DNA from: Gavia stellata
Taxonomy: Eukaryota > Chordata > Aves > Gaviiformes > Gaviidae
Direction: 5' to 3'
Assembly (NCBI RefSeq): GCF_030936135.1
Contig: NC_082596.1
Coordinates: forward strand, 15,414,155 to 15,478,154
Length of the DNA stretch: 64,000 nt
Position numbers and translations under genes: made by a program
Shown here: in pieces, positions 11,501 to 22,764 of the stretch
Layout of the letters: every line of letters begins with the position of its first letter
How positions within the stretch are numbered: the first letter of the stretch is position 1
The notes under the pieces: generated by a model
Told to the model about the DNA's origin: nothing
Database searches by the model: none
What the model saw: only the letters and a program-made list of their open reading frames with translations

Positions 11501-14500
11501 AAAGCTTTTTTCTCAGCTGTTCAGCTCAATACTCAAGCTCCAGTTCAGGAAGGTACTTCATAGTGTGAATAACCCTATTCAAAGCAGTGGGCTACTGACA
11601 TACTTAGAGTTGGACATGTGCTTACAGATCTCAGGAACGAGGGCTTGGCATACAATTAAACTAGCTGGTATGTGTGGGACCTGCACATGGTTTGAGTCTC
11701 ACCTAAGTTTTTATTTGATGTCTAAGATAGTGCCTGCCGCTTCTCCTAATTGGTGTGTGGGATGCCACTGCCTCATGCTTGACCTTATCTTGATCTTATT
11801 TATCCGGGTAACATTCAAGAGGCCACAGCCCCACTGTGAGTAGTGTAAACCAGGGAAGTACAAAATGCAAATAGTCAAGATAGGCCTCAAAAGAAATGTC
11901 ACAACATGCAAGGAAAATTAATAAGGTAGTAGCAGCAAGCAACATCATAGCTTTATGCCTCTTCCTTTTTGGATGGAAGATGGGGTAAGGTTGGGGAGAG
12001 AGGGGTGAGATGAGGGAAAGGCAGCAAGGCTGCTTGAAGATGTGGAGATGGAGACAAGGGGTAGGAAAAAACCAGCTCTTCACTGTGGGGCAATGGAAAT
12101 CCACTCAAGAGTGCTCAGAGGTCCTAGATCTGGGTTCTGCTCCAAATGGATGGATTCACTCTCCCGTTCTCATTGAATCCAGCCCCTACCTCCGTGTGGC
12201 AGGAAGAGGGGCGATGGAGAGATAGCCATCACTGTCTGGCTTTCGCTGTTGCTAGAGTGGCTGATGAATTGCCTTCACCACCCTTCTCGTCTGCATGTCT
12301 GGTTTTAGTTGGCTTTTCTCTTTTCTGTGCACGCTGTTGTGGAAGGCCATGGATTTTGACTCATTTTAACAGTCAGCTGATGTATTCAACAAGGAGCTTA
12401 TTTTGTTAAATAAGCTACAAAGCAAAACACCAAGAAGCATATTGCAGTGAAATAAAATACAGACTCTAATTGACGCGGTAGTTTTGAATAAATCTTTCCA
12501 TTGTCACAGTCAGTGCACTAAATGCCAAGGCCTGTCAGCACCACTTCTTAGTTACCTACCCAAGGTAATTATATAGCTCTTCTTTCTGCAGAACCCAATT
12601 GCATCCCAATTTGAGGTATTAATATGTTAGCAATCCCAGCTTATGGCTTTTTACCCAAACAGAATAAAAAACAAGGCAAAAATACATGACAGGCTCCATC
12701 TTGCAAGGTAGTCAGATCCCATCTTTGCTTGCAGAGCCAAAATAACTTGGAGATCACTGTAGATGTCTTGCTGGGAGTGCGTGGGAGAGGCGGTGCCACA
12801 GCAGAGAACTGAAGTCAGCTCCTTCAAGAGCCTTACGCTGGGCCACCCATCCTTTTGTGGAGAAATGGCCTTGGGGAAGCAACGTGTGATTTCTCCCTTC
12901 TCCTTTTACGTCCATACTCCCAGGCAGTCCAAGTCCCTGTGGGCACGAGGCCGAACATTCAACTTAGCAAACATTTGCAAACAGCCCATGCCACCCACAT
13001 GTGAGGTTTATAAATAGTAAATTTGCTGCGTTTAGTTATGGAACTGTGATGCTTTTCATCCCTTTACAACTTCAAACTCTGCATGTGAGCAGGAATAGCG
13101 GCCACTTTGTCCTCAGAGTTGCTCCAGTCTGTACGGAAGAGAGGCATCCAGTGCATACTTATGCTGAAATTTTACATCCATCCTTCTGGGTGGCTACCTA
13201 CCATTTCCACTCTGAACATGCAAAATCATTTTATAGGTGGAATGGGAGGAAAAATGAACCCCCAATTTATGAGAAACAAGAGGCAGAGGGAGCAGAAAAG
13301 GGGATGTCACTGATTGCAGTCTTCTGCTACTGCAGGCCAGACACCATATGGTCCCTTTCACAAAATTAGTGGTTTAATGAAAAAAAAGTTCTGATACCAA
13401 TCTGGCCCCAAACTGTGTCCTGTACACCTCAATGACTTCAGCTGGCATCTCTGGGTTACGTCAAATTGCAATTAGGCCTTTGAAATTAGAAGAAAAAGAA
13501 AGGCCTTTTGTGGCATTTTGTGCAGAATAGGTTTAAATAATTTACGTATTTAGGCTTGCAGAACTGGTATTATATTTTTTGGGGAAAAAAAAGTCAATTT
13601 TTTATTTTCTCAATTTTATTCTGTTTTTCACAGGTGGCCTATTTGTGTTCTCCTCTTGTACTAAAGGGCCAAATTTTGTCCTGGTAAATTTATCTGTAAA
13701 AATCTATTTAGTTCAAGATTCTACTATTCTGAAGAAATCCTTTTGTATTTAAGAAGAGGTATTCAGGCAGGTCCTATAAAAAAGTAGTATTATCCTGCAA
13801 AATCTGCCCTAAAAACATTTGAGAATTTATTCATGATAGTCTGTAGGCTTTTTTTTTCCAAAGGACTATATGGGAAGGATATAATTTTGTATTAAATTCT
13901 AACAGCTCAAAAAGTGTATGAAAAGATAATAATTTTCTATTAAATACTAAAGGACTTTCCTCCATGAGGATATAAGCAAGCCACACAGGAACTGGTAGTT
14001 ATGCTGCAGAAGGATTTTTCAGGCTTAGAGAGCTTGGGGGAGGGTGTTTGAGTTCATTAGCATTCACTCCACATTCTTGCCTGCTGTTCCACATGCACTG
14101 TTTTGTGCCTCCATAAACTGCTCTGGATGCAGATCAAAATTATTTAAAAGAATTCACAGGGAAAAAAAAACAGAGCAGCAGTTTCTATGTATTTCCACAT
14201 TGCCTTCATTTTCATTGACATTTACTGTTAGCCTTTTTATAGCAATATGAAAAAAGATGGCAGAAGCAGAGCAGGGAAAGGCTTTCTCTGATAAGAAAGG
14301 TTTTTACATTTTAGAGAGAAGTTCTCACGACAAATCAGAGTGCTATTAGCTTTCCTTGTGCAGTCAGCATCAACAATTTAAAGCAGCAGCATTGAATTCT
14401 TTAACTGAAAGGGGACTTTAAAATTATTATTGTTCTTTCTTGTTTGCGATATCTGGTTTTACACAGGAAAAAGTATGTTCATCTCTTCTGTGTTAATCCT

Positions 14501-14755
14501 TTTTAATAGGGTGAACATTCACTTCCTCTCTTTTTATATTTCACTTCCCAAGACTTTTGAGTCCTAAGCCAGTCCAAGAGCAGACCTAGCCAAGGAGCCA
14601 TGCTTCCATCTCCCCGAGTTGAAATTGTAGCTGCAGGAACACTTATTGCAAAATTTCATGAAAGAACAAGTGGCAGGATCACCTGCAATAGGTTGCTTTA
14701 TCGAGCAAGTTCTGCTTTGCTCCTGCTAAAAAAAATCTGCTTCTTACCAATAGCT

Positions 14756-14840
14756 TTGAGGGAGGAGCCTTTAATTTGTTGTTCAGTGAGACAAGCCTTG
14801 TTAATGGCCCACCACCATTGACTGTGGGCTCCTCCCTTAA
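14756..14840. repeat. Inverted repeat able to form a hairpin
   Basis: GGGAGGAGCC at 14760-14769 and its complement GGCTCCTCCC at 14827-14836, extended outward by TTT(G)A/TTAA pairing to about 14 bp with one G-T pair. The loop is 57 bases. Confidence 0.8.
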
Positions 14841-17800
14841 TATTTGTCCTAGTAGTGATATTCTTGAATCCTGATTCATAAGGAACGTGGTAATAGGCAA
14901 ATTCGTCTCACAGTATGCAGCTGTATTGCCTACTCTGATAACAGGCCAGAATTCTAGCATCTCTCGAAATACGAAAGTGTATGGAGATCTCCAAGCAAAA
15001 AAAAAAAAAAAGAGCAGAGGCTAGACAGTTGAGGGGAAGCATCAAAACAAAAATCCTCCAAACACTGGGAGCAGACAAGCTTAGAAGAAAGCTGAGAGGG
15101 AACCTCAGAATTTTTTAGAAGGGTGAATAAAGGTGGATTCAGGAAGAGGTGCATCTCGCACACACACATACACACAGAGATGTCAAACGTCCAATGTTTA
15201 AAATTGACATTGTATGAAATACAGCAAACCCACGGTGCTAACTGAGGCACAGTACGGTAGATGCAGAATCTTTAAATAAACAGCATTCCCTTGTGGACAA
15301 CAGTCACTTGTCTCTGGGCAATCTCTTTAAAAGCTCTGGTCCCTGCTGGGTGAAGCGCTGGAATTTCTGCTGTTGCTCTCAGGGTGCCACCCTGCTGTGC
15401 AAATGGTGATGGACAATAAATACGCATGAAGTCGACCTTAGTTTGGCTTCCACCAAAGCTTAATTTAGCTCACTTGTCAGCACAGAATAAGAGAAATTAA
15501 TAACAATAATTAATATTTCTTTTAATAAAGTGAGTAAAGAGCAGCATGTGATAAAAATGCTAAATCTGGGGAAACTTCAGAGTTGGGAGACAAGGACTGT
15601 GCAATGCACTCCACATTGCCAAGGAGGTAAAACATACTTTGCAAGGCACTGATGGACTAAACAAAAGAAAATGTCTGGTCAGAGGGAACAAAGGAATGCG
15701 CTGGAGCATCCAGGGAGGATGTAGCGCAGTCCACGCCGGCTGGAATGCATCTCCTGAGGAGGCTGAAATTCCTTCCACCTTCTCCCGCCGCCTTTTTTTG
15801 GTTTTCAACCTTCTCTGCCAAGAAAAGGACAAAAGCTTTATTATGCCTGAAGTTTGGCCACAAGCAAAAGTACCTAAAAGGTGCTTCAGAGCATTTAGTA
15901 CATAAGCGTATGCTATTTCTGCAGGGACGTGGCAAGCTTTCCTAGTGACTTCTGCCATCATCCACAAATTGCATATTCCTTCTGTGTTACTTCACAAAGG
16001 TTCCTCCTTTTTTTCTTGGCTTGCACCACTGCACTTCCTTTGAAGCCAGAAGCTGCAGGGCTGACATTGTACAAGGAATTTCAAAGAAATTCTGATGGCC
16101 GTTTTGGGGAGGAAACATTGGGTGTTCATTATTGATTTTGTTACTTTATCGTGATTGTTTCTGTGTATAGTCATAAGTGGGGCTTTTTGTGGGTGGTGCT
16201 GCACAAAGTCCGAGGAAGGCAGCATACTTTCTTAAGAAACTTTAAAATGTTTTTTGAAGTACAGCAAGTAGACAGCAGAGAAGTACATTTGATTTTTATA
16301 ATATGTATACACACATATATTACATGCACTTGAAAAAAATCTTCCTTTGTAACTAGCCTGGCCTGCCCCTCAGACACTCAACTCCCATAGGCAGTGGGTT
16401 GCTCCCAGAGAGGGTGGATAGACTAGAAAGTGGAGTCTTCAAACTTCATTCAGGAAGGGTGACCTATGAACAGAGGACAGTACGGATAAAGACATAGAGA
16501 TGGTTGTGAGAAAACGGGAAAGCTGAGGCTAGCCTCAGTGGCATGGTGAAGGAAATGGAAGCCATGTGAAAAGAAACATGAAGGTAATTAGGAAGGGAAA
16601 GGACCATGTATCTCTCAAAGGTGTGGACCAGATGCTTTAACTCAATTTAATGGGAAAAGGAGAGGCTGTTGCAGAAGTTTAAAGGAGCATGGTACTGATA
16701 TGCCAGAGGGCAAGGTCAGAAACTTTTTATAAATAAGGGCAAAAGCAATGCTATATGTGTCTGAAATCACTGGATTTGTAATGTTATCTACATACCTCAC
16801 AGGACTGACATATGGATTGCTTGATATCTGCAGCTGGAAGATACTGCTTTTATACCCAGTATTCTTCTTTTGTTGATTTCCTTAAAAGGCTGCAGTCTCT
16901 CACAGTGCTTCTTCTGTCCAACCTCAGTAAAGTCTACACTTGAGGTTCTGGTCTCTTACCTCACCCGTGTTCCAGATTCTTCAGCATTCAAAGTCCCTGC
17001 TGTACTGCAGATGTTTACTGCCACAAAAAGCAGCCAAGGTCCAGTGCTAAGCAGCAGCTAGATCCTTCTTATAGATGACAACTGCCTTTGACTACTTTCC
17101 TGGTTGGAAGGGGAGAGCCTAGCAATCCACAGGTGGTGAAACCCTTTGGATGTAAATTATACAGGCTGTCCATCAAGCTGCACAAGCCAATAGCTGGTTC
17201 ACAGCTGAATGAACCCAGTGTCTGAGAGATTTAAATTCAGAGCATGTAGCAAAAAAACCTCAGATGTCCATGCAAAATTCATTGAAGGCTGAGCACGGCA
17301 TCATTGCTGGCCTGACATCCTTGCATATGTGGAAAACCAGAAAGAGGGAAAATTGGTACTATGTTAATACCACCCAAATATACACAATGAAGTCAGACTG
17401 AAAGCAATGAAATTACAGCTGCTCCTCATGAGCTAACAGGACCATTTTCCTTAACCAGTGACCTTCAATTACAGAGTAGCAAGCAAATTAGTAGAGACAA
17501 AAAAGAAAAACCTGTTAGCCAGAAAATCTTACTGGCTAAAGCTTGTCTTGTTTCGGTTCCAGTTTCCGTAGCTTTCGGTAAAGTATGTGCTGTCTCTCTT
17601 GGAGTACTGGTGTTAACTGGAAATGTTGATTCTGGGAACAATGAATTCCTTCTTATCAAATGGTTGGGGTTTATGACTGAGTTTTTCAGAACACCTTAAA
17701 GCTTTCTGAGTGCTTGAAGGATCTGAATCATTGCAAGAAGCCTCCTGATGCCACAGAGATCAAGTTAGGAAGAAATTCAAGGCCAAAAAAGGCCAAGGCA

Positions 17801-20663
17801 GGAATGACCAAATGAAATGGCCATTTCTCAGTTCCCAGCCCTCCAGCAACCCTTGTGCTCGAGGTTGTTTGCCTGTAGGTCAGAGTGACTGTGAAGCTGG
17901 CTGGTATGCAAATTTACAGTGCAGCAGTTTGGTGGCCCCATACAGAGGTACAGAGTTTACGCTCAACTACTGCCATTTGAAAGTTAGGAGTCTGATCCTA
18001 CTTGGTTCAGGTTGCTCACACAACCTGAAAAATTCACAAATCCAGATGAGTGATATAGTATGAATCCACTTTGAAAGGGCACTAGAGAAGATAACGTTAC
18101 CTGCAAGCTAAGGATGTCCACATAGGGAACCAGCACTTTTCAGATTCACAAGCTGACTTAATTCCCTGGGTAGGCAAGCCTGAACAGCAAAAAATATATA
18201 GCTTTCTTCACTTTGAGGTTGGAGGAGATGTTTTGTATTTAATTGTTTATGGTTGGTAACTTTATACACATTCTGTGACTCTAATTTTTCAGTGCCACCA
18301 TTGCAACCTTCAAATCCTATAATTCAAATCAGGTTCTGTTTTGATAGGACAAGCTCTGTCTTTCCTTCTCTGGATACATAGTTTGACAAGTGAGGTTTTC
18401 CTTTTGGTATATTAGCACCTCATATCTGCCTCAAATTTACAAAAAGAGCCACGGTCTCAATGAAAAAAATGAGGTAAAACTATTTACAAGATAAAACAAA
18501 CCATGCAGTTAAAACAAAGATAACCACTTAGGTATAAGTTTTCTTTTGACAACATTATTAGCTAAATACCTTTTCTCTTCCTTCAGTATATGTTGGCATG
18601 ACATCTTTTGCCCAGGGTTTCTGAGTTATATGAGAGAAAAGGGACAGGGAAATACTGCAGGGGGTTTTCACCTACTTAGTAAAATCTGAAACATACTTTC
18701 CTGCTACCTGCACCACTACGCTGTCTGCAGATTATCAGGTTCCCTTAAATCTCCATTTTCAAAGTTTTCCCAGGATAGTTCAGTTCATCAGTTCTTACAA
18801 TTTAAACAGAGATACTAATTTCTAAGGGACTGCTGTAACAGCATGGTAGAATGCCAGATTGTTTCATTCTTGCAGCTACTAATATGTTTGCTTTCAGAGG
18901 CAACTGATCTTTTTGAGATTCCTCTTCCCCTTAGTTTGACAGAAATCTGTTAATGACGAAGCTCTGAGTGTTCTCTAAATGCAACATGTGGTGAACTTTG
19001 AGTCCCAAGCCTGAAGCCACAGTCTTCCCACTGTTTGTTGCTTGGGCTCAATAAACATCACACTGATATATTGAGATGACTCAGCTACACAGCATTCACC
19101 TGCCAGCACCAACTCACTGGTCTGGACTTGTGATTTTTTCCAGATAGCAGACAGGCTGAAAGAGCAAAGCCATTTATAGACCTGGTGATTATAATGATGC
19201 ATGGGAACAAAAATAGATTTATAACAATCATAACATCCAGGACAGCAATACAAATAGTGAGGATAAAAACCAGGGAAAGATAAATACCTGTCTGGAAATA
19301 TGACTACTACTGAATCAATAAGCTGATGTCCTACCAACAGCACGTCATTACAGATTGAAAGCAATGTGGTATCAGTAACTTTCAGTCTGGTCAATGAAAG
19401 TGGTCCTTTTTCTCCAGTTTTATGTACTGTTACAAGTTGCAATGAACCATTTCTGTTAACTAGACGGTTGTTTCTGCATTGCTTTTAACTAATGATTTTT
19501 AAAACAAGCTAGTCATACTCCTGTAAGATGGAACAGACTACTTAACGCTTATATCCACTGCTTTAGGTTTGTTTGTAAAAGAAGATTTGTTTTCTTTAGT
19601 TTCTTTTCCTATTACATCTTGTAAACTATGTTATGGATAATGAATAATTAAAGGGACTTTTAAAAAACAATTTCAGGCCGTGTCCCTTCCCTGTCATGGC
19701 ATGTAGTCACAAGCGTGGTTCTTTTAAACACTGCTGAGAACAGCTTGGTTGTAGCATGGACAAGTGTTTATTACAGGGTTTACTGCCTTGTCCTATGATT
19801 CCATGCTCTGCAAAGCACATCTTAACTAATTCCCAAAGGCAAAGTGGCAACGCTGTAAAGCACTTGTGAAAACATTCAAACTGCAGTTTAAACCTTGTTA
19901 AAGCGCAGTTCTTCTCTGAAAAGTGACACTAAAAATGGCAGTGTGGGATCGTGTATTTATTGTCTATTTATGATTTCCAGATCAAACATGCTAAGTACCA
20001 CTATATAGTTCCCTTCTAACATCCACAGCCAGCTCCACAGACTCCAGTGAGAATAGATAGTTGAAACTTTCATGTTCATGTATCATTAAGATGATGGTCT
20101 CCTTAGCATATGTCCAAACCTGCTGTCCTCACTGAAACAGATACACCTTGGCCCCCTTCCATTTAGCTGAATGAGCTCAAGGAGGATCTGTTTTCTTCTC
20201 ATTAACCTGTGTCAGTTTTTTCACTGCTTATGGGAATAAAACATCTTTTCAGGCAGATCAGCAAATCTAACTCTGAACACAAATATACACAAAGCAGATG
20301 CGCTGAAGAAGATGCCACTTCTTAACCATAGCCACATTTTCACCTGAAGAATTTTAATGGCTTTTTAATTTGTCTTCTGGTCTGTTTCACAGCATAAAAT
20401 ATTTTGATCTTTACAAAATTCTGATATGAACAATATTCTCTATATACATTAACCTGTTTAAACACGGGCTTATGAGCTACATTTTTATTTCTCTAGGGAG
20501 CCAGCGGTTGTGTATTTATGGCTGGCCCATTCTCTGAGGGAATAAAGCTAGTTTGGCTTAAATAACTTCTGCTGATGGAGTTGCTATAGCATTCTGGTTG
20601 ACACTTAAAGTTGGTCACTATATGGAGAATACTGTGCTCATGCATAGCTACCCTTACACGGTC

Positions 20664-20786
20664 ATAGACTCACCGAATCACAGAATGATAGGGCTTGGAA
20701 GGGACCTCTGCATATCATCTAGTCTAACCCTCCCACCAGAGCAGGTTCACCTAGAGCAGGCTGCACAGGAATGCATCCAGGCAAAG
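20664..20786 (-). mobile_element. CR1 LINE 3' end, antisense
   Basis: CACCGAATCACAGAATGATA, GGGCTTGGAAGGGACCTCTG, CATCTAGTCTAACCCTCCCA and AGAGCAGGTTCACCTAGAGC are the antisense hallmarks of avian CR1 tails. 5'-truncated at about 120 bp, as usual for CR1. Confidence 0.9.
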
Positions 20787-21699
20787 ACGGCCATTTCCGA
20801 GAGTCCTTCCCCCTACCCCACAATGAACACATAGAAATGTAGAGGTAGATCCTGATTATTGGCACTACTGTCACTGTCCCTTTATCTGGGCAGTATGTTC
20901 ATAAATATATCTAGGAATAACTGCTAAGTACTAACAGGCTCTGAAAAGATTACAGGAACAGTTACAGCATCCATGCAAGCTGCAACAGGAACTGAGTGGT
21001 GACTACTACCCAACAGATGCCAGCAATACTCCCTTGGCTGGTAGGGTTTCCATGCCAGTTTTCACATCACCTCTTACAAAGAACTAATCAGTAATTCAAG
21101 TGTCTTGAATTTTTACCGTCCTGACAACTGTAATCAGCATCTGTTTCAATCTGAGGTTGTGCTTGATGGCTGTTCAAACGGTTACAGATGTGTAAGGAGG
21201 AATGCATGGGGCTGTCCTTGAAGACGATGGTTTGCTGACTTAGTGTAGCTGAATTTTTGTGAAACAATATGCAGGCTTTTTCCACCGTGCTCTTTTGCCA
21301 ATCCCGCACAGCCTTGTGACTCAAAGGGGCAAAACTGCACAAGCCAGAGCCAATGTGGGCCCCAGATTTCAAATGCTCGAGAGCTGGAATATCCAGAGCT
21401 GAGGTTTCGGTCTGGCCTGTGCAAAGGGAGAGAAAACCATCTGTGAAAACTGGAGGCACATCTGGGTTTGGCTTCTACCCCAGGATCCCACAGCCTCCCA
21501 TAATCACTTTCTGAGTATCTGCAGGTTGGGAAAAGAAATCCTTTCTGTGCACCTTTGCTTGGGAAGCAGAGTTCAGCTCTGCATCTGGTGCACACAGGTT
21601 CCCTGGAGCTTTCAGGGAGCCCTCTGAGAAATCCAGGGAGGCAAGACCAGCAGGGTTTAATCCTCACAGCTTCCGAAAAATGCCCTTTTCTAACTAAAA
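20787..21699. other. Intergenic DNA before the OPG promoter
   Basis: No gene recognised. The minus-strand frame 21182-21703 (173 codons) overlaps other frames and resembles no protein I know; composition rises in GC toward the promoter. Confidence 0.55.
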
Positions 21700-21837
21700 G
21701 CACTGCATGGCAAGTGGGGGAACGAAGAACAGGCCCCTGAGTGGGGCCTCTCCTGTGGACAAGGGCTTGCTGGTAACACTGAGCCTTCCCTTTTTTCCGA
21801 CCCGGGATGTCACTAGAAAATCACAACCGCACGTGCA

Positions 21838-21941
21838 AAAGCCCCGTATCGTTCCCGTTCCCGCAGGTCTCTCTCTCCTCCTCGCAAAGCCCCGTATCGT
21901 TCCCGTTCCCGCAGGTCTCTCTCTCCTCCTCGCAAAGCCCC
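21838..21941 (+). repeat. 48-bp tandem duplication, about 2.2 copies
   Basis: Copies start at 21841 and 21889 (GCCCCGTATCGTTCCCGTTC) and a third begins at 21937 but diverges after five bases. The full copies look identical, so the duplication is either recent or homogenised. The unit contains CpGs and a CTCTCTCTCCTCCTCGC pyrimidine stretch and lies about 0.7 kb upstream of the TATA-like element. Because 48 is a multiple of three it creates repeat-bearing open frames on both strands, which are not genes. Confidence 0.95.
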
Positions 21942-22453
21942 TCGGGGCTGTGCTGGCCCGCGGGCGGCCCAGGCAGCTGGACACCCGGCCGGTCGCGCAG
22001 GCCTGCCTTGGCAGGTGGCAGGGGCAGCAGGGCCATTCCTTGCATTCCTGCCTCAGCAGGAAAGTGAAACTGGTGGGGATCCTCCTTCCCCTCAGCCTCC
22101 CCCTCCCTGGCCTTTGCTTCCCGGCCAGCCCCGCTCCTGGAAACCCCTGGGGAACAGAGCCTAAAGGAGCCTCCTTCCTCCCCAGGAAATGGCAGCCCCG
22201 CGTGTGCTCGAGGGCTCTGCGGCGGCAGCCGTGCTGCCGCAGGGCCCTGGGGCTCAGCTTCCAGCAGCGATTTTTAACCGTGCCTGCTGCGAGCCCGGGG
22301 TGCTGAGGGAGCTGCTGTCCCCCCGGGGCCCGCGTCTCCCCTCCAAGCCAGCTGCTCAGGGGAGAGGAGGGGCGGACAGACAGCCAGACAGCCAGAGCCC
22401 AATTAAACCCTCCCCTGGCCAGCCCCCGACACTCCCTCCTGCATTTTCCAGTC

Positions 22454-22460
22454 TGTGGTT
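22454..22460 (-). promoter_or_regulatory. RUNX-type site (TGTGGTT)
   Basis: TGTGGTT is the reverse complement of AACCACA, a perfect RACCRCA match, about 160 bases before the TATA-like run. RUNX2 sites (OSE2) in the mammalian OPG promoter are established; a role for this one is inferred. Confidence 0.45.
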
Positions 22461-22508
22461 ACAGCACTCAAAGGGTTCCATTAAGTCATCAAGTTTTACA
22501 GGTTCCTT

Positions 22509-22539
22509 AAAAAAAAAAGGGGGGGGGGGGGAGAGAGAG
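22509..22539 (+). repeat. Homopurine tract, A10-G13-(AG)4
   Basis: Ten A (22509-22518), thirteen G (22519-22531), then AG repeats to 22539, interrupted by CGTGC before GAGAGAGA resumes. All purine for 31 bases and about 80 bases upstream of the TATA-like run. Such tracts can form triplex or G-quadruplex structures; the exact G count may also be a sequencing artefact. Confidence 0.9.
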
Positions 22540-22580
22540 CGTGCGAGAGAGAAAAGTTTGGTCATGGTAGGGAATGAGTG

Positions 22581-22587
22581 ATCAAAG
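22581..22587 (+). promoter_or_regulatory. TCF/LEF-type site (ATCAAAG)
   Basis: ATCAAAG matches the WWCAAAG core about 31 bases before the TATA-like run. OPG is an established Wnt/beta-catenin target in osteoblasts, which makes the match plausible; a 7-mer alone is weak evidence. Confidence 0.4.
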
Positions 22588-22617
22588 CTGAGCCAAAGCT
22601 TCCTGTTACACCGGGAC

Positions 22618-22628
22618 TATATATATAT
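22618..22628 (+). promoter_or_regulatory. TNFRSF11B: TATA-like element of OPG
   Basis: TATATATATAT in an otherwise GC-rich setting, 107-117 bases upstream of the OPG ATG. A start site about 25-30 bases downstream would fall near 22643-22650 and give a 5' UTR of about 85-90 nt. The position is consistent with a core promoter, but usage is inferred. Confidence 0.55.
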
Positions 22629-22648
22629 CGTGTCTTTAATGTTGGGGG

Positions 22649-22654
22649 ATGTAA
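22649..22654 (+). other. Possible start-stop minimal upstream ORF
   Basis: ATGTAA: a start codon followed directly by a stop, preceded by GGGGG, 81 bases between its stop and the OPG ATG. It matters only if transcription starts a few tens of bases upstream; with a start at 22643-22650 it would sit at the cap and be skipped. Confidence 0.3.
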
Positions 22655-22734
22655 GCAGGCTGCTAGGAGACTGGAGCAGGAGCTGACTCTCTGCCTGATT
22701 TCCCAGCTCGCTGAGGTTTCTTCCACCGACCACA

Positions 22735-22764
22735 ATGAACAAGTTCCTGTGCTGCACGCTTGTG
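22735..22764 (+). CDS. TNFRSF11B: OPG coding exon 1 (start of signal peptide)
   Basis: Ten codons, MNKFLCCTLV, then a consensus donor GTAAGT at 22765. The exon ends in phase 0. The ATG has A at -3, a favourable initiation context, and corresponds to the first exon of mammalian OPG, which also encodes only the first ten residues. It is too short to be found as an open frame alone; placement rests on the protein match, the donor and the frame continuing into exon 2. Confidence 0.95.

Larger units (their letters stand above)
6583..20663. other. Upstream intergenic DNA, no gene recognised
   Basis: Fourteen kilobases of mainly AT-rich sequence. Open frames are short and unlike known proteins; the longest away from repeats is 155 codons on the minus strand (18975-19442), noted as a finding. 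Contains an old CR1 tail (8497) and a hairpin-forming inverted repeat (14756). Confidence 0.65.
21700..22650 (+). promoter_or_regulatory. TNFRSF11B: OPG promoter region, GC- and CpG-rich
   Basis: GC content and CpG density rise sharply over AT-rich flanks from about 21700 and fall again after about 22400, ending just before the OPG start codon. The region holds the 48-bp tandem duplication, RUNX- and TCF-type matches, a homopurine tract and a TATA-like run, listed separately. At 21825-21835 an AACCGCA (RUNX consensus RACCRCA) overlaps a CACGTG E-box. Promoter role is inferred from position and composition; no transcription start is proven by sequence alone. Confidence 0.7.

Noticed and set aside
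16380..16640. Possible old CR1 or other repeat (GAGAGGGTGGATAGAC, GTGGAGTCTTC)
   Set aside because: Isolated short likenesses without the expected order of motifs.
1..21699. COLEC10 exons expected upstream from mammalian synteny
   Set aside because: I looked for collagen-like Gly-X-Y runs and C-type lectin motifs on the minus strand and saw none.
21182..21703. 173-codon minus-strand frame upstream of OPG
   Set aside because: No recognisable domain, overlaps other frames, and GC content rises here toward the promoter.
21707..22306. 199-codon plus-strand frame in the OPG promoter
   Set aside because: Covers the 48-bp tandem duplication and GC-rich promoter, with no recognised protein and open frames on the other strand too.
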